64,000 nucleotides of DNA from Sphingomonas bisphenolicum (GCF_024349785.1 NZ_AP018817.1:2077501-2141500), one strand, 5' to 3'; counted from the stretch's first letter, positions 35,632 to 45,677 are shown. Notes: a model not told the origin generated them from the sequence alone. Numbers and translations are program-made.

Positions 35632-35674
35632 ACGAAAAGGGGCGGCGCCCGATGCCGGGGCCGCCCCTTTTCGT
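35632..35674. terminator. Strong bidirectional terminator
   Basis: A perfect 15-bp stem, ACGAAAAGGGGCGGC with GCCGCCCCTTTTCGT, around a 13-base loop. A and T runs at the stem base serve both the host-attachment gene and the convergent PEP-CTERM gene. Confidence 0.9.
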
Positions 35675-35688
35675 GGCAGGCGTCGCGC

Positions 35689-36720
35689 TTAGGCGGCGGC
35701 CTGCGCCTTGCGTTCGGCGAAGCGGCGGCGGGCGACGAGCGCCACGGCGGCCGCGCCGAACAGGAGCACCATGGGCGGCGCCGGAACATCGGTACCGCCC
35801 GTGCTGCCACCCGAGCCCCCGCTCGAGCTGCTGGAAGAGGAACTGCTGGACGAAGACGAAGAGGACGAGCTGCCGCTCGATCCGCTCGACCCCGAACTGC
35901 CGCTCGACCCGGTGCTGCCCGTGCTGCCGAAGCTGGACGAACCGCCCGACGAAGAAGAGCTGCTGGACGACGAGCTGGAGGACGAGGACGAGGACGAGGA
36001 CGAGCCGGAGCTGCCGCTGGAACCGGAGCTGCCGCTCGACCCCGAGCTGCCGCTGCTGCCCGAACTGCCGCCGCTCGAACCGGGATGGTCCGGCTTGCCC
36101 GGCTTGCCGCCGCTCGATCCGCCCGAGCTGCTCGACGACGAGCTGGAGGAGGAAGAGGAGCTGGAGCTGGACGAGGAGGACGAGCTGGAGCTGACACCTG
36201 ACGAAGTGGACACGTTCCCCGATGAGGTCGATACGCCGCCCGTCGACGTCGATACGCCGCCCGTGGTCGAGCTGGTCGAACTGCTGATGCCGCCGGTCGA
36301 GCTGCTGGTCGAGGAGATCACGACCGATCCCCCGCCGCTGCCGCCACCGCCGCCACCGAAGAAGCCGCCGATGAACCCGCCGCCGCCAAAGCCGCCGCCA
36401 CCGCCCATCACGACCGGCACGGCGCCACCGCCGCCCGACATCATCGGCATTTCGGCCATCGGCATCGGCGCGGGCAGGGGGATGGGCGCAGCCTGCGTCA
36501 CGACCGTTACTGTCTGCGGCCTGGTCACCTGGACGGTCCGGACGACCTTGCGCTTCACGGTGCGAACGGCCAGGCGCTTCTTGGGCGCTGCCTTCATGCT
36601 TTTGTAACTATGCACCACTGCCGGACGGGCGTTTTCAGCGACATGGACGGCACCGCCGCCGATGATCGCTCCGCCGCAAGTGCAGGCGCACAACTTAGCC
36701 AAAGCCATCCGTACCGACAT
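35689..36720 (-). CDS. Ser/Gly-repeat surface protein with PEP-CTERM-like tail
   Basis: This 343-residue protein has an N-terminal hydrophobic segment (MALAKLCACTCGGAIIGGGA), a basic region (KKRLAVRTVKRKVVRTVQ), a Gly-rich stretch, and then over 150 residues of Ser and SSG repeats broken only by short linkers such as GGKPGKPDHPG. The C-terminus, TDVPAPPMVLLFGAAAVALV followed by ARRRF, reads as a PEP-CTERM sorting signal: VPxPP-like motif, membrane helix, basic end. It is probably exported and processed by an exosortase, but no exosortase gene is in the window. The repeat DNA is prone to slippage. An opposite-strand acidic frame is an artefact. Confidence 0.8.
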   Translation of the reverse strand: MSVRMALAKLCACTCGGAIIGGGAVHVAENARPAVVHSYKSMKAAPKKRLAVRTVKRKVVRTVQVTRPQTVTVVTQAAPIPLPAPMPMAEMPMMSGGGGAVPVVMGGGGGFGGGGFIGGFFGGGGGGSGGGSVVISSTSSSTGGISSSTSSTTGGVSTSTGGVSTSSGNVSTSSGVSSSSSSSSSSSSSSSSSSSSSSSGGSSGGKPGKPDHPGSSGGSSGSSGSSGSSGSSGSSGSSGSSSSSSSSSSSSSSSSSSSGGSSSFGSTGSTGSSGSSGSSGSSGSSSSSSSSSSSSSSSSSGGSGGSTGGTDVPAPPMVLLFGAAAVALVARRRFAERKAQAAA

Positions 36721-37139
36721 AGGATCTACTCTTCTCTTGTTACCCCCGTACCCACACTGGATTTCCAACGATGGGCTGACGGGAACTTCCTATGCGCATC
36801 AACGCAAAAGAAAGGGTTAACTGCAATCCCGTTAACCCTCAATATCATGTCTAAGTCGAGGGAAAAGCTGCTGCCGGCTGAAAAGAATTGGTTAACGTCC
36901 CACTATGGAACGGCTGGCGGGCCAAGGCTGAACGGGGAGCGTTCGGCCGGCAGCCGATATGCATGGATGCGGACTCGGCGACCGACGATCCCATGCCTAT
37001 GAAAAAAACGGCCGGAAGCAAGCGACAAGCCTTAGATTGCCCGCTTGTATCGGCCAGCAGCCATGGCTATGAGGCGGGCACAATCAAGTTTGGGCGCCCG
37101 GAACATCAAGCGCCGGGGCCTTACGAGTCGGAGAGCCAG
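36721..37139. other. Divergent intergenic region, PEP-CTERM gene / dksA
   Basis: About 420 bases between two divergent genes. It is less GC-rich than its surroundings and contains a 9-bp inverted repeat (AGGGTTAAC and GTTAACCCT) at 36813-36839. An open frame from 36888 continues into dksA but its codons before 37140 look noncoding. Promoters for both genes should be here; no other feature was seen. Confidence 0.55.
36813..36839. promoter_or_regulatory. Inverted repeat AGGGTTAAC-N9-GTTAACCCT
   Basis: Two perfect 9-base arms with a 9-base spacer lie about 90 bases upstream of the PEP-CTERM protein start. The half sites contain TTAAC, as in CtrA boxes, but the spacing and opposite orientation do not fit that consensus. 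It may be an operator or a short hairpin. Confidence 0.4.
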
Positions 37140-37604
37140 ATGGCATCGGTCCTGAATTCCGATAAAGACGGCGAAAAGCCGCCCAAATCGACTGTAACGC
37201 TTCCCGCCGACTACCGGCCTTCGTCCGACGAAGAGTTTATGAACCCGTTGCAGCTGGAATATTTCCGGCAGCGCCTGTGGGACTGGAAGAAGCAGATCCT
37301 GGCCGAAGCGGAAGGCACGCTGGCCGTTCTGCAGAACGAGCCGCTGCGCGAACCTGACCTCAATGATCGCGCATCGAGCGAAACCGACTGGTCGATCGAA
37401 CTGCGCACCCGCGACCGCCAGCGCAAGCTGATTTCCAAGATCGACGCCGCGCTGCGCCGGATCGACGATGGCGAATATGGCTATTGCGAAGTCACCGGCG
37501 AACCGATTTCGCTCGGTCGGCTGGAAGCGCGCCCGATCGCGACGATGACGGTCGAGGCGCAGGAACGGCACGAGCGGCAGGAAAAGATATCCCGCGACGA
37601 TTAA
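37140..37604 (+). CDS. dksA: DksA-family RNA polymerase-binding regulator, zinc finger reduced
   Basis: This 154-residue protein binds the RNA polymerase secondary channel and works with ppGpp. The coiled-coil region is intact (LEYFRQRLWDWKKQILAEAE), with DRASSETDWSIELRTRDRQ holding the Asp and Ala equivalents of the active tip. The zinc finger has only the first cysteine (YGYCEVTGEP); the others are replaced by Thr, Val and Ala (IATMTVEAQE). The reduced finger suggests stability without zinc. The start at 37140 follows GGAGAG; the longer in-frame version from 36888 lacks family similarity. Confidence 0.92.
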   Translation: MASVLNSDKDGEKPPKSTVTLPADYRPSSDEEFMNPLQLEYFRQRLWDWKKQILAEAEGTLAVLQNEPLREPDLNDRASSETDWSIELRTRDRQRKLISKIDAALRRIDDGEYGYCEVTGEPISLGRLEARPIATMTVEAQERHERQEKISRDD

Positions 37605-37670
37605 CGTTTTTTCCATCACCCCGCGGTTAGGATGATGGCCTTCACCGCTTTTCCAACCGTGGGTTTTTGC

Positions 37671-38048
37671 ATGGACGACCAACAGGATATTTCGGACCGG
37701 GGACCGGCGCGCGCCGCGCCGCGCGATAGCCTGTTCCTGCTCACCACGCTCAGTACCCCGGAAGGGGCGCCGCTGGGCAAGGCCAGGGTCCGCAATCTGT
37801 CCGCGACCGGCCTGATGGCCGATTGCGAGCGGGCGGTGCCTGCCGGCATCCACATTGTCTGCGATCTGCGCGGCGTCGGGAAGGTGACCGGCATGGTCGC
37901 CTGGTCGCGTGAGGAAAAGATCGGCCTCGCTTTCGACGAGCCGATCGACCCGCAACTGGCGCGCAAGCCCGTGGGCGGCGCCGGAGCGCAACATAATGCC
38001 GTGCCCGACTATTTGCGCGCGCATCAGCATGGCGTGAAGCGCCGCTGA
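37671..38048 (+). CDS. PilZ-domain protein
   Basis: This 125-residue protein has the two c-di-GMP contacts of PilZ: RxxxR in PARAAPRDS near residue 15, and NxSxxG in RVRNLSATGLMA near residue 44. Strands VCDLRGVGKVTGMVAW and KIGLAFDEPID complete the barrel. It is probably a cytoplasmic c-di-GMP effector for motility or surface polymer control. The start at 37671 places the RxxxR motif normally. It follows dksA by 66 bases on the same strand and may be cotranscribed. Confidence 0.88.
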   Translation: MDDQQDISDRGPARAAPRDSLFLLTTLSTPEGAPLGKARVRNLSATGLMADCERAVPAGIHIVCDLRGVGKVTGMVAWSREEKIGLAFDEPIDPQLARKPVGGAGAQHNAVPDYLRAHQHGVKRR

Positions 38049-38202
38049 TCCTTCCCCGATGGGCCGGACAATAAAACGCCCCGCGAACCTGCCGGCTCCG
38101 GGGCTCTTGCGATTCTATCGCGACATATTCAGGCAGAGGATGGTCGGACGGGCGGTCTTCGCCGCCCCGTCCTGACCTCCTCCCAGAGCAGTGCGCCAGC
38201 GA

Positions 38203-38358
38203 TCAGTGCTGAGCCATCTCCTCCTTCAGCCGCAATTTCTGCTTTTTGAGCGATGCCACCAATATGGCGTCGGGCATGGGTCGACTCGACTCGGCCTTGA
38301 TTCGTGCTTCAAGGCCGGCATGCTTTGCTGAAAGAGCTGAAATGTGGCTATTTTCCAT
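38203..38358 (-). CDS. YdcH/DUF465 small protein
   Basis: This 51-residue protein has the DUF465 helical hairpin: HISALSAKHAGLEARIKAES for the first helix and ILVASLKKQKLRLKEEMAQH for the second, with the conserved LKKxKLxLKDE pattern. The ATG at 38358 follows a clear AAGGAG. The function of the family is unknown. It is divergent from a second DUF465 gene 170 bases away. Confidence 0.85.
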   Translation of the reverse strand: MENSHISALSAKHAGLEARIKAESSRPMPDAILVASLKKQKLRLKEEMAQH

Positions 38359-38529
38359 GACATTCTCCTTACGAGGGCGATGGATGATCAAGTAGATCAT
38401 GAATTGACCGGCTTGTCTCGCGGCGATTCGGGCTTTGCGGCGGGCCGCATGAAAATTTGCGATGGTCCGCGTCGTCAGGGCGCGTTATCAGGCGCTGTTG
38501 GGTCAAGTGAAGTGGAGGCAAGAGGCGCG

Positions 38530-38727
38530 GTGAGCCGGGAAGACATCATGCGCCGACTGGAATTGCTGCGGGTCGAGCATCGCGACCTCGACAGCGCGAT
38601 CGCCGCGCTGGTGACGGCCGGCGGTGGCGACCAGATGCAGATCGCGCGCCTCAAGAAACGCAAGCTGCGGCTGCGCGACGAGATTGCGATATTGGAAGAT
38701 GCGCTGGTTCCCGACATCATCGCCTGA
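38530..38727 (+). CDS. YdcH/DUF465 small protein, second copy
   Basis: This 65-residue protein shares the DUF465 pattern with its divergent neighbour: IMRRLELLRVEHRDLDSAIA, then IARLKKRKLRLRDEIAILED. The start is taken as GTG at 38530, 11 bases after GGAGG; an ATG at 38548 is the alternative. An open frame back to 38344 is not supported because it covers the neighbour's promoter. It lies upstream of rcdA. Confidence 0.78.
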   Translation: MSREDIMRRLELLRVEHRDLDSAIAALVTAGGGDQMQIARLKKRKLRLRDEIAILEDALVPDIIA

Positions 38728-38755
38728 CCGTCTGGCGGAGGGGCGCCAATTTCGG

Positions 38756-38771
38756 TTAACGCCGCGCTAAC
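38756..38771 (+). promoter_or_regulatory. CtrA-like box upstream of rcdA
   Basis: TTAA-CGCCGCG-CTAAC matches the CtrA consensus TTAA-N7-TTAAC at eight of nine fixed positions. It lies 80 bases upstream of the rcdA ATG, in a plausible promoter position. CtrA binding has not been tested. Confidence 0.55.
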
Positions 38772-38850
38772 CGATCCCAAATGGGACAAAGCATGGCAAT
38801 GGCGGTCTAACGGGCCTGACAAAGTTGCAAAAATATGGCAGCTCAATCCT

Positions 38851-39330
38851 ATGCAAAGCCCCGCCTTTCTTGATCCTGGCCTCCATCGGCGACTGGTGGA
38901 CGGACTCTATCTGGAAGCCATGATCATGGCCGACGAAGCGCGCGCCTATTTCGACGGCAGCGCGTCGCTCGACGATGGCGTGGACGATCCGCTGCGCCGG
39001 GTCGCCTTCGCCTGCGAATCGCTCAAGGTCACGACGCGGCTGATGCACATCATCGCCTGGCTGCTCAGCCAGCGCGCATGGCAGCGCGGCGAGATCGAGC
39101 AGGTGGACCTGTCCGATGAGAAGTATCGTCTGGGCCGTGCATCGCATACCGAGGCCGAACTGGCCGGCGGCTTTCCTTTCGCGGCCCGTGCGTTGATCGA
39201 TGCGAGCCAGGAATTATACGATCGCGTCGCTCGCCTCCAGGATCGACTGGACGCGATGGCCACCTCCGCCGCCACGGTCGGCGCCAGCCCCGCGCGCGCG
39301 TTGCTGGACCGGTTGAACACCGCATTCTGA
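38851..39330 (+). CDS. rcdA: RcdA, regulator of CtrA degradation (DUF1465)
   Basis: This 159-residue protein matches DUF1465, the RcdA family, an adaptor that with CpdR and PopA directs CtrA and other proteins to ClpXP in Caulobacter. Seen are the helical blocks LHRRLVDGLYLEAMIMADEA, FACESLKVTTRLMHIIAWLL and FPFAARALIDASQELYDRVA. The C-terminal tail is Ala-rich and probably disordered. The ATG at 38851 is the family start. The upstream CtrA-like box suggests feedback control. Confidence 0.9.
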   Translation: MQSPAFLDPGLHRRLVDGLYLEAMIMADEARAYFDGSASLDDGVDDPLRRVAFACESLKVTTRLMHIIAWLLSQRAWQRGEIEQVDLSDEKYRLGRASHTEAELAGGFPFAARALIDASQELYDRVARLQDRLDAMATSAATVGASPARALLDRLNTAF

Positions 39331-39407
39331 CGATTGGCGCGCAATTGGCGGTGCCTGGCTCCTTCTGGGGCTGGCGTTTACGCCCACAGTTGGTCTAGAC
39401 CGGCGCC

Positions 39408-41480
39408 ATGACCGATGGTTTGCGGATACGACGCCGCTCTTCAGGCCGCCCGCATGCCGCCCGGCTCCTTCTCGCGCCGTTGCTGCTTGCCGCGCCCGGC
39501 GCTCTGTGCGCGCAGGAGACGCCGGCCGAGGTCGCGCCGGAGCCGAACCAGACGCTCGACGCAATGCCCGACATCGGCGTCGACTGGCCCGACATGGGCC
39601 AGCCCGATACGATTGCACCGCTGCCTGCAGACCCGGTGGACGATCAGGCCCAGGCCGGTAATTCCGGCAATCCGGTCGCGACGGATATGCCCGCCGACCT
39701 GGCGGACCAGGCGTCCGGTCCCGCCGACGACGTAGCCAGCTTCGCCGATGCGGGCGAAGAGCGTCGCTACACCGTGCTGCTCAGCGGCATCGACGCTATC
39801 GCCGATGCCCAGTTCACCTTGCGCTTCGACGAATTGTCCGTGCTGCGCCAGGGGCAGGGCAAGTCCGCCAACCTCGCCCAGATCAACCGGCGCATGAAGG
39901 AGGATGGGGAACTGCTCGACCGGCTGTTGCGCGCGAAGGGCTATTATGCCGCGCGCATCCGCAGCGCCGTCGCCGCGCCGCCGCCGGGCAGCGATCGGCT
40001 GGCGGTCACCTTCGACATCACGCCCGGCACCCGATATCTGCTGGAATCGGTCGATCTCACCGGCCTGGCGGAAACGGCTGGGCAGGAAGCGCGGCTGCGC
40101 GCGGCCTTCCCGCCCAAGGTCGGCGATCCCGTCGATGCCGATGTGATCCTCGCCGGGCGCGATGCGCTGGCGACCAAGCTCGCCGAAAGCGGTTTTCCCT
40201 TTGCCAGGGTGGATGAACCCGAAGTGCGGATCGATCATGAGGAGCGCAAGGGCGATCTCGACATCATCGTCGCGCCCGGCGGCTTCCGCCGGTTCGGCGC
40301 GATCCGTATGGACAATGAGCAATTGTTCGACGCGCATCATGCGCAGGAAATCGCCCGCTTCGATCCGGGCGACACCTATATGGCCTCCGATGTCGAGGAT
40401 CTGCGCCGCGCCATCGTCGCCACCGGCCTCGTCTCCTCGGTCAGCCTGAAGCCGGTCGAGGCGGGCGATGGCGAGCATGTCGACCTGGCCGTCGATGTCC
40501 GTCCGGCGCCGCTGCGCACGATCGCGGGCGAACTGGGCTATGGCACGGGGGAGGGCTATCGCGCGGAAGTCAGCTGGCAGCATCGCAACTTCTTCCCGCC
40601 CGAAGGCGCGGTGACGCTGCGCGGGGTGCTCGGCACGCAGGAACAGACCGCGTCCTTCACCTATCGCCGCAACAATTTCCACCGGCGCGACAATGTGCTG
40701 ACAGGGCTGCTGTCGGTCAGCAACATCAAGCGCGACGCCTATGATGCGCGCACCATCACCCTGTCGGGCGGGCTGGAACGCCAGACCAACATATTGTTCC
40801 AGAAGAACTGGGTGTGGCGGGTCGGCGCGGAACTGGTGGCGTCCGACGAAGCCGACGCCTTTTCGGGCGGCGCGCGCCGCACCTTCCTGATCGCCGCGAT
40901 CCCCCTGAGCCTGACCTATGACGGCAGCGACGACCTGCTCAACCCCAGCAAGGGTTTCCGGCTGGGTGGCCGGATCAGTCCCGAACTGTCGTTCCAGAAC
41001 ACCACCTTCGGCTATGCCAAGGTGCAACTGGACGGTAGCGTCTATCAGCCGATGGGCGAGAAGCTGGTGATGGCGGCGCGGGCGCGCTTCGGCACGATCC
41101 TGGGATCGACCGTCGATCAGATCGCGCCGTCGCGGCGCTTCTATGCCGGCGGCGGGGCGTCGGTGCGCGGCTATGGCTATCAGGCGATCGGGCCGCGCTA
41201 TGGCGAGAATGACGATCCCGTCGGCGGCAAGAGCCTGGCCGAATTTTCGCTGGAGGCGCGGGTGCGCTTCGGCAATTTCGGCGTCGTGCCCTTCGTCGAT
41301 GCCGGCAATATCTCCACCAGCTTCGTGCCGCGCTTTCGCGACTTGCGCATCGGCGCGGGCATGGGCGTGCGCTACTACAGCAATTTCGGCCCGATCCGCG
41401 TCGATGTCGGCACGCCGATCAACCCGCAATCGGGCGATCCCAAGGTGGCCGTCTATGTCTCGCTGGGGCAAGCTTTCTGA
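39408..41480 (+). CDS. tamA: TamA-type outer membrane assembly protein
   Basis: This 690-residue protein belongs to the BamA/TamA (Omp85) family. It has a signal peptide (LLLAPLLLAAPGALCA), an acidic Pro-rich stretch, POTRA domains from about residue 110 to 340 (FDITPGTRYLLESVDLTG), and a 16-strand barrel from about residue 370. The barrel ends with YVSLGQAF and a terminal Phe. GGASVRGYGYQAIGPRYG is the conserved lid/L6 loop region. With TamB it forms the translocation and assembly module for outer-membrane proteins or phospholipid transport. The stop overlaps the tamB start (TGATGG). Confidence 0.95.
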   Translation: MTDGLRIRRRSSGRPHAARLLLAPLLLAAPGALCAQETPAEVAPEPNQTLDAMPDIGVDWPDMGQPDTIAPLPADPVDDQAQAGNSGNPVATDMPADLADQASGPADDVASFADAGEERRYTVLLSGIDAIADAQFTLRFDELSVLRQGQGKSANLAQINRRMKEDGELLDRLLRAKGYYAARIRSAVAAPPPGSDRLAVTFDITPGTRYLLESVDLTGLAETAGQEARLRAAFPPKVGDPVDADVILAGRDALATKLAESGFPFARVDEPEVRIDHEERKGDLDIIVAPGGFRRFGAIRMDNEQLFDAHHAQEIARFDPGDTYMASDVEDLRRAIVATGLVSSVSLKPVEAGDGEHVDLAVDVRPAPLRTIAGELGYGTGEGYRAEVSWQHRNFFPPEGAVTLRGVLGTQEQTASFTYRRNNFHRRDNVLTGLLSVSNIKRDAYDARTITLSGGLERQTNILFQKNWVWRVGAELVASDEADAFSGGARRTFLIAAIPLSLTYDGSDDLLNPSKGFRLGGRISPELSFQNTTFGYAKVQLDGSVYQPMGEKLVMAARARFGTILGSTVDQIAPSRRFYAGGGASVRGYGYQAIGPRYGENDDPVGGKSLAEFSLEARVRFGNFGVVPFVDAGNISTSFVPRFRDLRIGAGMGVRYYSNFGPIRVDVGTPINPQSGDPKVAVYVSLGQAF

Positions 41481-44400
41481 TGGCCGACGACGCACCCGTC
41501 GATCCGGTCGTCCCGCCGTCGTCCACGCCTCGGCCACGCCGCGCCTGGGACGGACGCTGGCAGCGCTGGCTGGCCGGGCTGCTGGCGGCCATGGTCGTGA
41601 TCGTGGCGGGCGCGCTCCTGTGGCTCGATACCGGTGGCGGGCATCGCTTCCTCGCCACCCGGATCGCGGCGATCAAATCGTCGTCGGGGCTGCGCATCCA
41701 GGTCGGCGGGATAGAGGGCAGCATCTACCGCAAGGCGGTGCTGCGCGACCTCATCCTGTCCGATCCGAAGGGCAAGTTTCTGGAAGCCCCGCGGGTCGAA
41801 CTGGACTGGTGGCCCTTCGCCTGGCTGTCCAACCGGCTCGACATCGACCGGCTGGTGATCCCGCGCGCGACTTTGCACAAACTGCCCAAGCTCAACCCGA
41901 CCCAGCGGCGCGGGCCGATCCTGCCGGGTTTCGACATTCGACTGATGGAATTTTCGGTCGGACGGCTGGATATCGCGCCCTCTGTCACCGGTCGCGCACA
42001 GGTCGCGACCATGGCGGGCGACGCCGATATTCGCGGCGGACGCGCCATCATCGATCTGACGGCGCGCACGCTCGACGGCAGCGATGCCCTGACCATAGCG
42101 CTCGACAGTCGCCCGGATGACGATCGCTTCAAGCTGGACGTGACCGTCAACGCACCCAAGGCCGGCCTGCTGGCGGCCATGGCTGGGTTGCAGCAGGACG
42201 CCAATCTGCGCATCGGCGGCAAGGGCGGCTGGAGCCGGTGGGACGGCCGTCTGTCCGCCACGCTGGATGGTGCGCCCGCCGCCGATGTCGTGCTGGCCGC
42301 GCGCAGCGGCGCCTATTCGGCACGCGGCACGGTGGAGGGCAATGCGATCGCCGGCAACGGACTGCTCCGCCGCATCGCCGCGCCGCGCCTGTCCTTGCGG
42401 GCCAGCGGCACGATGGTCGACCGGGTGATCGACGGACGGCTCTCGCTCCGCTCCGCGGCGGTCGATTTGGCCGCCGACGGCGCGATCGACCTGCGCAACA
42501 ACGCGCTCGACAATATGCGGATCGACCTGAAACTGACCCGGCCCGAAGCACTGCTCAAGGATGTGCGCAGCAGGGACGTTGCAGCAAAGATTCGGCTGGA
42601 TGGCCCCTTTGCGGGGCTGGGCTATGAATATCTGGTCACTGCGCGTCAGTTGACCATCGACCGGGCGATCATCAACGACCTTCGGGCGGAGGGCAAGGGA
42701 CGCGCGCCCCGGAACGGCCCGGCGCTCATCCCCTTGCGGCTGCGCGCGCGCAGCGTCGATGGTCAGGGCGACCTGGTCGCGGGCATATTGCGCAATTTCC
42801 AGCTCGATGGCGTGTTGCAGCTCAAGGGGCAGCAGATCGTCAGCAATCCCATGCAACTGCGATCGGACAAGCTGCGCGGCAAGCTGGTGGCGATCGCGGA
42901 CTTGAAGACCGGCCGCTATGATGCGGGGCTGGACGGCCAGATCGCCAATCTCTTCATTCCCGGTTTCGGCATCGTGGACCTGACATCCAAGCTGCGCGCG
43001 GTGCCGCGCGCCGATGGCCGCTTCGGCCTGTCCGGCAATGCGCTGGCGCGGGTGCGGCGGCTGGACAATGATTTCCTGCGGACATTGGGCGGCGGCCTTC
43101 CGACCGTGCGCAGTGGCCTGGACCTGCTGCCCAACGGCGATCTGGGGCTGCGCGACCTGCGGCTGGAATCGCCGTTGCTGACGCTGACGGGGCAGGGCGT
43201 GCGCCATCGCGACCAGACGCTGCATCTGGAGGGCGTGGGCCGCCATGGCCGTTATGGGCCGGTGACGCTGACGCTGGACGGCATGATAGACCGGCCGACC
43301 ATCGACGTCCTGCTGGCCCGGCCGATGGACGCTCTGGGCCTGCGCGACGTGCGGGCGAAGCTGATCCCCGACGCCAATGGCTACAGCTACACCGCCAATG
43401 GCGGGTCGACTCTCGGCGCCTTCACCGGGCGGGGCGTCATCCTGTTGCCGCATGGCGGGCAGGCGGTGGTGCGGGTCGCCAACCTCGCCGTGTCGGGCGT
43501 GACCGCCAGCGGCGATATCCGGCCCATTGCCGGCGGCCTGGACGGCCAGCTCAGCGTCATGGGACCGGTCACCGGCTATATCAATTTCAAGCCGGTGGAC
43601 GACAATCAGCAGGTGCAGCTCAAACTGACCGCCAACGACGCCAGCTTCGAAGGACCGACCGTGATCGAAGTCCGGCGCGGTACGCTGGACGGCACCATCT
43701 TGCTCGATCCCCCCGGCACCACCGTCACCGCGACGGCGCAGGCGCGGGGCCTGCGTGTCGGCGGCGTGCTGCTCGGGCGCTTCGCCGCCAATGCCGAACT
43801 GGTCGATGGCAAGGGCAAGATACGCGGTAGCCTGTCGGGCCAGCGCGGCCGCCTGTTCGACCTGCAGGGTGAGGCGGACGTCCAGCCCGACCGCATCCGC
43901 CTGACCGCCGGCGGCACCATCGACAAGCGGTCGATCCGCCTGACCCGACCGGCAGTGCTCACGCGCGCCGAAGGTGGCTGGCGCCTGTCGCCCGCGACCA
44001 TCGCCTATGCCGGCGGATCGCTGCAACTTGCGGGCGAACTGGGCGGCGCCGCGACCCATATCGAAGCGCGGATGCAGAAGCTGCCTCTGGCCCTGCTCGA
44101 CATCGCCTATGACAATCTGGGCCTGGGCGGCATGGCGACCGGATCGTTGAGCTACGCCCAGCCGCGCGGCGGCCTGCCCAGCGGCAAGGCTGAACTGCGC
44201 ATTCGCGGCCTGTCCCGCTCCGGCCTCTCGCTCAGCTCCCGCCCGGTCGATGTCGGCGTCAATGCCGTGCTGACCGGCGAACGGCTCGCCACTCGCATGG
44301 TCTTCGTCGCCGACGGCAAGACGATCGGCCAGGCGCAGGCGCTGCTCAATCCGCTGGGGACGGAGGGCGGTCTGGCGACGCGCCTCAACCGCGCGCCCTT

Positions 44401-45676
44401 CTTCGCCCAGTTGCGCTTCAACGGCACGGCGGACACGCTCTGGCGGCTGACCGGGGTGGAGATCGTCGATATCGCCGGCATGGTCGGGGTGTCGGCCGAC
44501 ATGCGCGGCACGCTGGGCGAGCCGGTCATCACCGGCACCTTCGCCACGGACAATGCCGCGATCAACAGCCCGGTGACCGGTATGCGCCTGAAGGACGTCA
44601 AGGCGCGCGGTCGCTTCTCCGGCGCGCAACTGGTCATTTCCAGCTTCGCCGCCACCGCGCAGAATGGCGGCACAGTCAATGGAACCGGCCGCTTCACCTT
44701 CAACGGCATCGCCGGCGTGGGGATGGACCTGAGCCTTCAGGCTGACAATGCCGCGCTGCTGGAGCGTGACGATATCGCCGCGACCGTAACCGGTCCCATC
44801 ACCCTGCGGTCGGACGGGGTGGGCGGCACGATCGGCGGTGACCTGCTGCTCAACAAGAGCCGCTTCACCATGGGCCGTGCCGCCGCCGTGGCGCAGATTC
44901 CCGAACTCAAGGTGGTGGAGGTCAACCGCCGTGGCGACGAGATCGAGCGGCCGCGCTCCAACGTCCCCTGGGCGCTCGCCATCAAGGCACGGGCGCGCAA
45001 TCGCCTGACCGTCACCGGCCTCGGCCTCGACAGCGAATGGCGGGCGGACCTGGACCTCGGCGGCACCGTCACCAATCCGACGATTGCGGGCCGGGCGGAA
45101 CTGGTGCGCGGCGGCTATGAATTTGCCGGCCGCCGCTTCGAATTGCGCGAAGGCCATATCCAGTTCGATGGCCGAACGCCGGTCAACCCGACGCTCGACA
45201 TCAGCGCGGAGGCGGACGTCAGCGACCTCAGCGCCACCATCCATGTCGGCGGCACCGGCCTGAAGCCGGACATCAGCTTCACCAGCGTTCCCGCGTTGCC
45301 GCAGGACGAACTGCTCTCGCGCATCCTGTTCGGCACGTCGATCACCAACCTGTCCGCGCCCGAAGCGCTGCAACTTGCCTCCGCCGTCGGATCGCTGCAG
45401 GGCAATGGCGGGCTGGATCCGATCAATGCCGTGCGCAAGGCGGCGGGTCTCGACCGGCTGCGCATCATCGCCGCCGACCCGACCCAGGGGCAGGGCACGT
45501 CGATCGCGGCGGGGAAATATCTGACCCGCAAAACCTATGTCGAACTCATTACCGACGGACAGGGCTATAGCGCCACCCGGATCGAATATCAGGTCACGCG
45601 CTGGCTCTCGCTGCTCGGCGCCATTTCCACGCTGGGCCGCGAAAGCGCGAACGTGCGGGTTTCCAAGGATTATTGA
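41480..45676 (+). CDS. tamB: TamB translocation and assembly module protein (DUF490)
   Basis: This 1398-residue protein has an N-terminal membrane anchor ([20 protein letters not shown] near residue 28), then long AsmA-like repeats of short beta strands making a periplasmic groove, and the DUF490 domain at the C-terminus (about 1050-1398). Typical DUF490 blocks are [19 protein letters not shown] and [20 protein letters not shown]. It bridges inner and outer membranes and partners TamA. The ATG at 41480 is inside the tamA stop. A 1478-residue minus-strand frame across this region is a shadow caused by high GC. Confidence 0.95.
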   Translation: MADDAPVDPVVPPSSTPRPRRAWDGRWQRWLAGLLAAMVVIVAGALLWLDTGGGHRFLATRIAAIKSSSGLRIQVGGIEGSIYRKAVLRDLILSDPKGKFLEAPRVELDWWPFAWLSNRLDIDRLVIPRATLHKLPKLNPTQRRGPILPGFDIRLMEFSVGRLDIAPSVTGRAQVATMAGDADIRGGRAIIDLTARTLDGSDALTIALDSRPDDDRFKLDVTVNAPKAGLLAAMAGLQQDANLRIGGKGGWSRWDGRLSATLDGAPAADVVLAARSGAYSARGTVEGNAIAGNGLLRRIAAPRLSLRASGTMVDRVIDGRLSLRSAAVDLAADGAIDLRNNALDNMRIDLKLTRPEALLKDVRSRDVAAKIRLDGPFAGLGYEYLVTARQLTIDRAIINDLRAEGKGRAPRNGPALIPLRLRARSVDGQGDLVAGILRNFQLDGVLQLKGQQIVSNPMQLRSDKLRGKLVAIADLKTGRYDAGLDGQIANLFIPGFGIVDLTSKLRAVPRADGRFGLSGNALARVRRLDNDFLRTLGGGLPTVRSGLDLLPNGDLGLRDLRLESPLLTLTGQGVRHRDQTLHLEGVGRHGRYGPVTLTLDGMIDRPTIDVLLARPMDALGLRDVRAKLIPDANGYSYTANGGSTLGAFTGRGVILLPHGGQAVVRVANLAVSGVTASGDIRPIAGGLDGQLSVMGPVTGYINFKPVDDNQQVQLKLTANDASFEGPTVIEVRRGTLDGTILLDPPGTTVTATAQARGLRVGGVLLGRFAANAELVDGKGKIRGSLSGQRGRLFDLQGEADVQPDRIRLTAGGTIDKRSIRLTRPAVLTRAEGGWRLSPATIAYAGGSLQLAGELGGAATHIEARMQKLPLALLDIAYDNLGLGGMATGSLSYAQPRGGLPSGKAELRIRGLSRSGLSLSSRPVDVGVNAVLTGERLATRMVFVADGKTIGQAQALLNPLGTEGGLATRLNRAPFFAQLRFNGTADTLWRLTGVEIVDIAGMVGVSADMRGTLGEPVITGTFATDNAAINSPVTGMRLKDVKARGRFSGAQLVISSFAATAQNGGTVNGTGRFTFNGIAGVGMDLSLQADNAALLERDDIAATVTGPITLRSDGVGGTIGGDLLLNKSRFTMGRAAAVAQIPELKVVEVNRRGDEIERPRSNVPWALAIKARARNRLTVTGLGLDSEWRADLDLGGTVTNPTIAGRAELVRGGYEFAGRRFELREGHIQFDGRTPVNPTLDISAEADVSDLSATIHVGGTGLKPDISFTSVPALPQDELLSRILFGTSITNLSAPEALQLASAVGSLQGNGGLDPINAVRKAAGLDRLRIIAADPTQGQGTSIAAGKYLTRKTYVELITDGQGYSATRIEYQVTRWLSLLGAISTLGRESANVRVSKDY

Positions 45677-45677
45677 T

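Noticed and set aside
35708..36607. Plus-strand 299-residue acidic Pro/Leu/Glu/Asp-rich frame
   Set aside because: It is the exact shadow of the Ser/Gly codon repeats of the PEP-CTERM gene; the real gene has a start, an N-terminal segment and a sorting signal.
36888..37139. N-terminal extension of DksA by 84 residues
   Set aside because: The codons do not resemble DksA, the family starts at MASVLNSDKDG, and a ribosome binding site lies before 37140.
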